This document shows positions 15,075 to 19,804 of a DNA stretch of 19,804 nucleotides, one piece after another. Origin of the DNA: CAYWHE01 sp964458125 (lineage in GTDB: Bacteria; Bacteroidota; Bacteroidia; AKYH767-A; OLB10). Location of the stretch: the NCBI GenBank assembly GCA_964458125.1, contig CAYWHE010000059.1, positions 1-19,804 on the forward strand, read 5' to 3'. Position 1 is the stretch's first letter; each line of letters starts with the position of its first letter. Under the pieces are notes generated by a model. It was not told where the DNA came from, ran no database searches, and saw nothing but the letters and a program-made list of their open reading frames with translations. Position numbers and translations under genes: made by a program.

Positions 15075-15594
15075 TTGTTTTTTATCCTTTTTCCGGGCAT
15101 GAAATTACCATGCGGGTTTAGAAATCTGTTTTTATTATTAAGTCATTGTTATATAATTGTTTATAAACTGTTTCAATAGTAATTGCCGGGAAGGGAAACA
15201 CAAATTTTTGTTATCCCTGACGGCTACATCCTATACGTTAAACCGTTCTGCATGCATAGGCCCGATCCTCCGATTGGGGCCAGGTGACCGGGAAGATTAA
15301 AAACCTGTAACACCTGTTAATATGGCCTTTCGGGCATACCGAAATATTTTAGTTCTTTGTAAAAAATTACCATGTACTTTTTAATCGCTTGGGATGAATT
15401 CCCCCCGCCTGGTGAAGGGGCGGTGTAGTTCACTCCTGAAATCAACTGTTTAAGAATTAAACCTGTTTCTTGTCCGGGAAACATAAAGACATAAAAGTAC
15501 GTAATTATCAATCAATTGGTAATGATAAAGGTAGTCAGCCGGTATAAAATCCGGCAGACTGTCGGTATGAAAGGAATACAAACGGGAAATCATC
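15075..15594. other. Long intergenic region without a convincing gene
   Basis: About 520 bases lie between the rplU promoter and the sugar transferase gene. Visible structure includes the palindrome GTTTATAAAC (15160-15169), the hairpin TTTCGG/CCGAAA (15328-15344) followed by TATTTTAG, CCGCC/GGCGG (15405-15423 region), GTTTAA-GAA-TTAAAC (15448-15462) and GCCGG/CCGGC (15538-15555). Short ORFs on both strands here look random. No clear TAnnTTTG promoter for the plus-strand gene was found. It may hold regulatory leader structure or a small RNA. Confidence 0.4.
15538..15555 (+). repeat. Hairpin in the sugar transferase upstream region
   Basis: GCCGG and CCGGC form a perfect 5-bp stem around an 8-base AT-rich loop (TATAAAAT), 39 bases before the ATG at 15595. 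It is either a leader hairpin or a binding site for a dimeric protein. Confidence 0.3.
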
Positions 15595-16977
15595 ATGCCT
15601 TCAGGCGATTCAAGGTATATTAAGAGAATATTTCTCACAGGGGATCTGATTCTCCTCAATCTGTCCTTTCTCGTATATTTTTATTTTTCCGTTCAGGAAT
15701 CCGGTCCGGCAGCAGTTCATATTGCATTCCTGATTTTGTTTCTGACTGCTACCTGGTTCATTACTTTTCTGGCCGTCAATTTTAAGGAATTGCGTCCGGA
15801 AAACCGTGTTCGCCTTCCGGCAGGAAAACTGATTGTGACCTGTGCGTTGCATTTTGCACTGCTGCTGCTGACCGGTTATCTTTTTCCTGATTTCATCAGG
15901 CTTATCCCGGCTTTTTTTCAGAGTTACCTGCTTTTTCTTGTCCTCCTGTTTTTATGGAGACCGGGAACCATGGTCTGCCTGAAATACCTGCGTATAAAAG
16001 GATGGCACGCCCGTCGTGTAATTCTTGTCGGAACGGATGTCCGGAAGGAGCAATTGCTTGATTTTTTTAACAGTCACCCGGAAGAAGGGTATCGAATACT
16101 GGCATCGGTACCTTTAAAAGGTGATTCCGGAAGGTATTCCAAAAGAGAGTTGTTGGAGGAAACCGGCAACCTTGTCAGGCAACACCAACCGGATGAAATC
16201 ATCCTGTTCCATGCCGGCATGGAGGCTGGTTTTTTAAATGAATTGCAGCAATTTACCGACCGCAACCTGATCCGCCTGAGGATGGTTCCGGAAGACCGGG
16301 AATCCTGGAGGCTCGATTTGCCGGTTCAATATTACCATTCCATTCCGTTGGTCAGTCTTCGCAAAGAACCTCTGGAGAGTGCCTTTAACCAGGTTATCAA
16401 GCGTATTTTTGACATACTTTTTTCACTGTTTATAATTATTTGCATTTTTCCCTGGCTTGGGGTACTCATCGCAATCCTCATCAGGCTGTCCTCACCCGGA
16501 CCTGTTTTTTTCAGGCAGTTGCGTTCCGGCAAAGGAAACAGGCAGTTCCTTTGTTATAAGTTCAGGACCATGAAAGTAAACCCGGAGGCGGATGAGGTGC
16601 AGGCCAGCAAGAATGACAGACGCATCACCAGTGTCGGTCGCCTGTTACGGAAAACAAGCCTGGATGAACTGCCGCAGTTTTTTAATGTGCTGGCCGGATC
16701 CATGAGCGTGGTGGGTCCCAGGCCCCACATGCTCAGACAAACCGCTGAATATTCAAATATGATCGACAATTTCATGGTCCGTCACCTGGTAAAACCGGGT
16801 GTTACAGGTTGGGCGCAGATATGGGGCTTTCGCGGAGTAACAAGTGATCCCCTGTTGTTGCATAAAAAAGTTGATCACGATATCTGGTACCTGGAGAACT
16901 GGAGTCTTCTGCTGGATATTAAAATCGTTTTTTACACGATATTTAATATGATCCGGGGGGAAGAAAATGCGGGTTGA
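15595..16977 (+). CDS. Polyprenyl-phosphate sugar-1-phosphate transferase (WcaJ/exopolysaccharide priming type)
   Basis: This enzyme loads the first sugar phosphate from a nucleotide sugar onto undecaprenyl phosphate at the inner membrane, starting exopolysaccharide, capsule or O-antigen units. The 460-residue length and layout match the large family form. Four N-terminal membrane helices (~12-32, 40-60, 78-97, 108-122) are followed by a Rossmann-like CoA-binding-type middle domain (RVILVGTD, ~140-250). The catalytic bacterial sugar transferase domain spans ~264-460. It carries the re-entrant hydrophobic helix with SSPGPVFFRQ, the YKFRTM motif, the catalytic DE pair in SLDELPQFFNV (Asp357, Glu358) and SVVGPRPH. 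The C-terminal PGVTGWAQ and DIWYLENWSLLLDIKI blocks are also typical. The sugar (glucose or galactose type) cannot be determined. No glycosyltransferase cluster flanks it within the window. Confidence 0.95.
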   Translation: MPSGDSRYIKRIFLTGDLILLNLSFLVYFYFSVQESGPAAVHIAFLILFLTATWFITFLAVNFKELRPENRVRLPAGKLIVTCALHFALLLLTGYLFPDFIRLIPAFFQSYLLFLVLLFLWRPGTMVCLKYLRIKGWHARRVILVGTDVRKEQLLDFFNSHPEEGYRILASVPLKGDSGRYSKRELLEETGNLVRQHQPDEIILFHAGMEAGFLNELQQFTDRNLIRLRMVPEDRESWRLDLPVQYYHSIPLVSLRKEPLESAFNQVIKRIFDILFSLFIIICIFPWLGVLIAILIRLSSPGPVFFRQLRSGKGNRQFLCYKFRTMKVNPEADEVQASKNDRRITSVGRLLRKTSLDELPQFFNVLAGSMSVVGPRPHMLRQTAEYSNMIDNFMVRHLVKPGVTGWAQIWGFRGVTSDPLLLHKKVDHDIWYLENWSLLLDIKIVFYTIFNMIRGEENAG

Positions 16978-17082
16978 GTCATTTTTTTTACCAGGACCTG
17001 AAGGTCAGCTTTCCCTGCATCTTTCTGCGCCCGGTATCAAACAACAGGGTTGACTGGACTGAATTTACCGGCTTTTTTTTTG

Positions 17083-17113
17083 TTGCAGGATATTCATATT
17101 AGCCATACTTTTG
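17083..17113 (+). promoter_or_regulatory. Promoter of the ctaB / cytochrome oxidase subunit cluster
   Basis: TTG (17083-17085), 20 bases, then TACTTTTG (17106-17113), an exact TAnnTTTG match. The leader to the ATG at 17150 is about 30 nt. The TTG at 17111, a formally possible start codon, lies inside the -7 element and is therefore unlikely to be used. Confidence 0.6.
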
Positions 17114-17149
17114 CCCTCATTCAAAAAAAATCCGCTTCTTAAATTCCTG

Positions 17150-18043
17150 ATGCAAGATTCCTATTCACTTGATAAACATGTCTTTATCCTGTCCAGGGTC
17201 CGGGACTATGCGCAACTGATCAAAATGCGCCTGTCCAGCCTCGTGGTTTTTTCAGCGGCCATGGGTTTTTTGCTGGCTTCCGAAGGATCGGTCAACTGGA
17301 GCCGGTTCGTTTTACTGATCCTGGGAGGATTCCTGGTCACCGGTTCATCCAATGGTTTTAACCAGATTATGGAACGGAATTACGATAAGTTAATGGATCG
17401 TACAGCGTTACGGCCCTTGCCTGACAAACGAATGAGCATACAGGAAGCGCTCCTGGTTTCCATCCTGACCGGAATTGCCGGTATCTGTATTCTCTGGAAT
17501 TTCATGAATCCGCTCAGTGGTATGCTGGGTCTTTTTGCTTTGCTGAGTTATACACTCGCCTATACACCTTTAAAAAGAATCACCCCATTTTCCGTTTTTG
17601 TTGGCGCGATACCCGGAGCCATTCCGGCCATGCTTGGATATGTAGCGGTAACCAATACCATCGGAATGGAAGCCCTGATTCTGTTTTGCATTCAGTTTAT
17701 CTGGCAGTTTCCACATTTCTGGGCCATTGCCTGGGTACTGGATGATGATTATAAAAAGGCCGGTTTTGACATGCTGCCATCCAGTGGAGGACGTGACCGC
17801 AAATCAGCCATGCTCACCCTGATTTATACGTGCAGCCTCTTGCCTGTGGGCCTGATGCCTTACTTTTTTCATATGACGGGCATTATTTCAGCCGTCATCA
17901 TCAGCCTGACGGCCGTTTATTTTATATACCAGTCCTCCACCCTCCTTCGCACCTGCAGTGTACGGTCGGCCCAGCAATTGATGTTCGGTTCTTTCATTTA
18001 CCTGCCTGTCGCCATGATTGCACTGGTTTGCGATAAAATCTGA
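17150..18043 (+). CDS. ctaB: Protoheme IX farnesyltransferase (heme O synthase)
   Basis: CtaB/CyoE transfers a farnesyl group from farnesyl diphosphate to the vinyl group of heme B, making heme O for heme-copper oxidases. From the ATG at 17150 the product is 297 residues, the normal size. It has the UbiA-family first motif (NQIMERNYDKLMDRT followed by RPLP, residues ~71-91), YTPLKR (~138-143), and the second motif DDDYKKAGFDMLP (~198-210). About nine membrane helices are expected and the hydrophobic segments agree. It leads the oxidase subunit cluster, with 14 bp to the next gene, so heme supply and oxidase assembly are co-expressed. Confidence 0.95.
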   Translation: MQDSYSLDKHVFILSRVRDYAQLIKMRLSSLVVFSAAMGFLLASEGSVNWSRFVLLILGGFLVTGSSNGFNQIMERNYDKLMDRTALRPLPDKRMSIQEALLVSILTGIAGICILWNFMNPLSGMLGLFALLSYTLAYTPLKRITPFSVFVGAIPGAIPAMLGYVAVTNTIGMEALILFCIQFIWQFPHFWAIAWVLDDDYKKAGFDMLPSSGGRDRKSAMLTLIYTCSLLPVGLMPYFFHMTGIISAVIISLTAVYFIYQSSTLLRTCSVRSAQQLMFGSFIYLPVAMIALVCDKI

Positions 18044-18057
18044 AAAGGGATACAGTG

Positions 18058-18633
18058 ATGATGGAAGCACAACTCATGAGTACCCCAGCCAAACCCGTGA
18101 TACCCACACCTAAAGTGGTGCTGTGGATTTCCATCGCAAGCATGGTGATGTTGTTTGCAGGACTGACCAGTGCCTATATTGTTCGACGGGCAGAAGGTAA
18201 CTGGAATGTGTTTGAAATTCCAACGCTGTTTTACCTTTCAACCTTTCTCATACTGCTGAGCAGCTTTTTTATGCAGTGGGCCGTCATGGCATCCCGTAAC
18301 GGGCAGAGCAGCACCATCAGAATAACCCTGCTCGTAACACTCGGACTTGGATTGGGCTTTATTTTTGTGCAGTTCCTGGCCTGGAACATGCTGGTTAACC
18401 AGGGCATCTTCCTGGTTGGAAACCCGAGCGGATCCTTTCTCTACGTGATTTCCGGTTTGCATGTACTCCACCTGGTTGGCGCCATTCTATACCTGATGTA
18501 TGTAATCACAAAAGCCATACGGGACAAAATCTCCCGGGAAAATTATCTTGCCGTCCAGTTATGCGCCACCTACTGGCATTTTTTAGGTGGGCTGTGGATA
18601 TATTTATTTGTATTTTTGTCCATGATCAGATAG
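18058..18633 (+). CDS. Cytochrome c oxidase subunit III, short paralogue
   Basis: The 191-residue membrane protein belongs to the heme-copper oxidase subunit III family. It has about five helices; the first holds SIASMVMLFAGLTSAYIVRR, and the last block is the family signature YWHFLGGLWIYLFVFL. Subunit III stabilises the catalytic subunit I. The ATG at 18058 is preferred over the GTG at 18055 or ATG at 18061; AAGGGA lies about 8 bases upstream. It sits between ctaB and the longer subunit III gene, as is common in Bacteroidota aa3-type oxidase clusters. Confidence 0.92.
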   Translation: MMEAQLMSTPAKPVIPTPKVVLWISIASMVMLFAGLTSAYIVRRAEGNWNVFEIPTLFYLSTFLILLSSFFMQWAVMASRNGQSSTIRITLLVTLGLGLGFIFVQFLAWNMLVNQGIFLVGNPSGSFLYVISGLHVLHLVGAILYLMYVITKAIRDKISRENYLAVQLCATYWHFLGGLWIYLFVFLSMIR

Positions 18634-18675
18634 CTTAAAAGTTGAATTTATTTTATAAACCCTTGTAAATTAATT

Positions 18676-19479
18676 ATGTCAGCATCCGTTTCAGCAGGTA
18701 AGTCCAAAATTTGGGGTGGGGGCACCTCACCCTTTGGCGTGAGTTGGGGAAAAATGTATATGTGGTTTTTCCTCGTCTCCGATGCCTTTACATTTTCATC
18801 CCTGATTATTGCCTACGGCACCATGAGGCACCGGTTTACAGATATATGGCCCAAGCCGAACGAGGTGTTTACTCACTTTCCGTTTATTGAGGGACACGTT
18901 CCGCTGGCTTATGTTGGTCTGATGACTTTTATCCTGATCATGAGTTCGGTCACCATGGTGCTTGCTGTGGAGGGCGGTCATCGCAGACACAACAAGGATG
19001 TAGCCTTGTGGCTGGGACTCACCATTATAGGCGGATTGATGTTCGTTGGTTCACAGGCCTGGGAATGGTATCACTTTATAGTAGGTACCGAGCATGGCGC
19101 TTATATTCTCGCTGATGGTACCTGGGCCAAACTGGTGGAACACGGACATGATGCCCTGCGGCTGGCCAACGGCACCATTGTGGAAGGACCAAAGGTTCAT
19201 GAACTGCTGGCCGGAGCCAAACAGTTTCATGGTGCCAACATGGTCATGAATGAATACGGTTCCACACCGCTGTTTGGCAACTTCTTCTTTTTTATAACGG
19301 GATTTCACGGCTTCCACGTTTTCAGTGGCGTGGTCATAAACTTTATCATCTGGCTGAACGTATTAAATGGCGTTTATGTCAGAAGAGGACATTATGAACA
19401 GGTTGAAAAGGTTGGTTTATACTGGCACTTTGTGGATCTTGTCTGGGTATTCGTATTTACTTTCTTCTATCTAGTTTGA
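18676..19479 (+). CDS. Cytochrome c oxidase subunit III, long paralogue
   Basis: The 267-residue protein is a second subunit III homologue. Helices lie at ~26-47, 75-97, 108-126, 200-225 and 243-265, and the signatures FFFFITGFHGFHVFSG and GLYWHFVDLVWVFVF are clear. A hydrophilic insert of about 65 residues (~135-198, rich in His, Gly and Ala) separates the third helix from the fourth; it faces one side of the membrane and is absent from the short paralogue. Spacing to the neighbours is 42 bp upstream and 22 bp downstream, so it is part of the same operon. Confidence 0.94.
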   Translation: MSASVSAGKSKIWGGGTSPFGVSWGKMYMWFFLVSDAFTFSSLIIAYGTMRHRFTDIWPKPNEVFTHFPFIEGHVPLAYVGLMTFILIMSSVTMVLAVEGGHRRHNKDVALWLGLTIIGGLMFVGSQAWEWYHFIVGTEHGAYILADGTWAKLVEHGHDALRLANGTIVEGPKVHELLAGAKQFHGANMVMNEYGSTPLFGNFFFFITGFHGFHVFSGVVINFIIWLNVLNGVYVRRGHYEQVEKVGLYWHFVDLVWVFVFTFFYLV

Positions 19480-19501
19480 ATAAAACCTCATCTTTACCGC
19501 T

Positions 19502-19804
19502 ATGTCAGAAAACAGCCAGCATCCCGTAAAAGGATATTACACCGGGGATATTCACAATCAGTATATCGAGGAGCATGAAACACCGAATGCGAAGAAGGTC
19601 ATTTGGAGAACCTTCTGGATCCTGCTCTTCATCACCATTTTTGAAGTGGCAATTGCCTTCACGCACCTCAACAAGGATTTGCTGCAATGGACATTCGTCA
19701 CCCTGACCATTGTCAAGGCTGGATTTATTGTCGGGTATTTCATGCATCTGATTCATGAACGCTTTACCTTTCGTTACTCCATATTGCTCCCTTTTATCCT
19801 GATC
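19502..19804 (+). CDS. Cytochrome c oxidase subunit IV (prokaryotic type), cut by window
   Basis: The ATG at 19502 opens 101 codons that run off the right edge. After a polar N-terminus of ~32 residues, two helices are visible (~37-55 TFWILLFITIFEVAIAF, ~65-82 WTFVTLTIVKAGFIVGYF). The FMHLIHE motif follows and a third helix begins. This is the COX4_pro/CyoD-like small subunit that accompanies tandem subunit III genes in Bacteroidota. Membrane-bound, it helps stability of the oxidase complex. Confidence 0.87.
   Translation, partial: MSENSQHPVKGYYTGDIHNQYIEEHETPNAKKVIWRTFWILLFITIFEVAIAFTHLNKDLLQWTFVTLTIVKAGFIVGYFMHLIHERFTFRYSILLPFILI

Noticed and set aside
15317..15511. Minus-strand ORF of 64 codons in the long intergenic region
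   Set aside because: No recognisable domain, it spans several hairpins, and no promoter was seen; kept only as intergenic sequence.
16995..17006. GACCT-GA-AGGTC palindrome after the sugar transferase gene
   Set aside because: The loop is only two bases and no T-tract follows, so it does not support a terminator call.

Overview
The window is almost certainly from a member of the Bacteroidota, probably a Chitinophagia/Saprospiria/Sphingobacteriia-like lineage. This rests on several signs. Secreted proteins end in type IX secretion (T9SS) sorting domains, and one carries SprB-type repeats. Promoters resemble the Bacteroidota form TTTG-N19-TAnnTTTG, and starts mostly lack a Shine-Dalgarno sequence. 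The window also has the ctaB / double subunit III / subunit IV oxidase cluster and the rplU-rpmA pair. No tRNA, rRNA, CRISPR array or insertion sequence is visible. Genus-level placement is not possible from sequence reading alone.

Left part (1-7.1 kb): a minus-strand operon holds a five-heme c-type cytochrome with a T9SS tail, followed by an FG-GAP/ASPIC-UnbV (CRTAC1-like) protein that runs off the left edge. A promoter-like site lies upstream at 3595-3625. A possible small HTH protein (3679-3897, minus) and a CDF cation efflux transporter (plus, start best placed at 4105) follow. A kelch propeller / SprB-repeat / T9SS protein is then read convergently on minus.

Middle (7.1-14.4 kb): an outer-membrane barrel-like protein overlaps the start of waaA (Kdo transferase) by one base, suggesting a joint envelope role. 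Convergent to it is a large membrane-anchored patatin-like phospholipase. The gap of about 450 bp between the phospholipase and the next gene holds a TAAATTTG promoter element and then a strongly structured stretch. That stretch ends in a terminator-like hairpin plus T7, and an 8-base upstream segment could pair with and open it. This is the best candidate for an undescribed element here: a small RNA or a leader/attenuator. The next gene encodes two tandem DUF547 domains fused to a putative outer-membrane barrel, an unusual architecture.

Right part (14.4-19.8 kb): rpmA and rplU (minus) have a near-ideal promoter and a clear bidirectional terminator. A 585-bp gap without a convincing gene follows, then a polyprenyl-phosphate sugar-1-phosphate transferase (exopolysaccharide priming enzyme). 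The window ends in a respiratory cluster: ctaB (heme O synthase), two subunit III genes and a partial subunit IV gene of a heme-copper oxidase. Most of the window is envelope, surface and respiratory housekeeping with lineage-specific secreted proteins.
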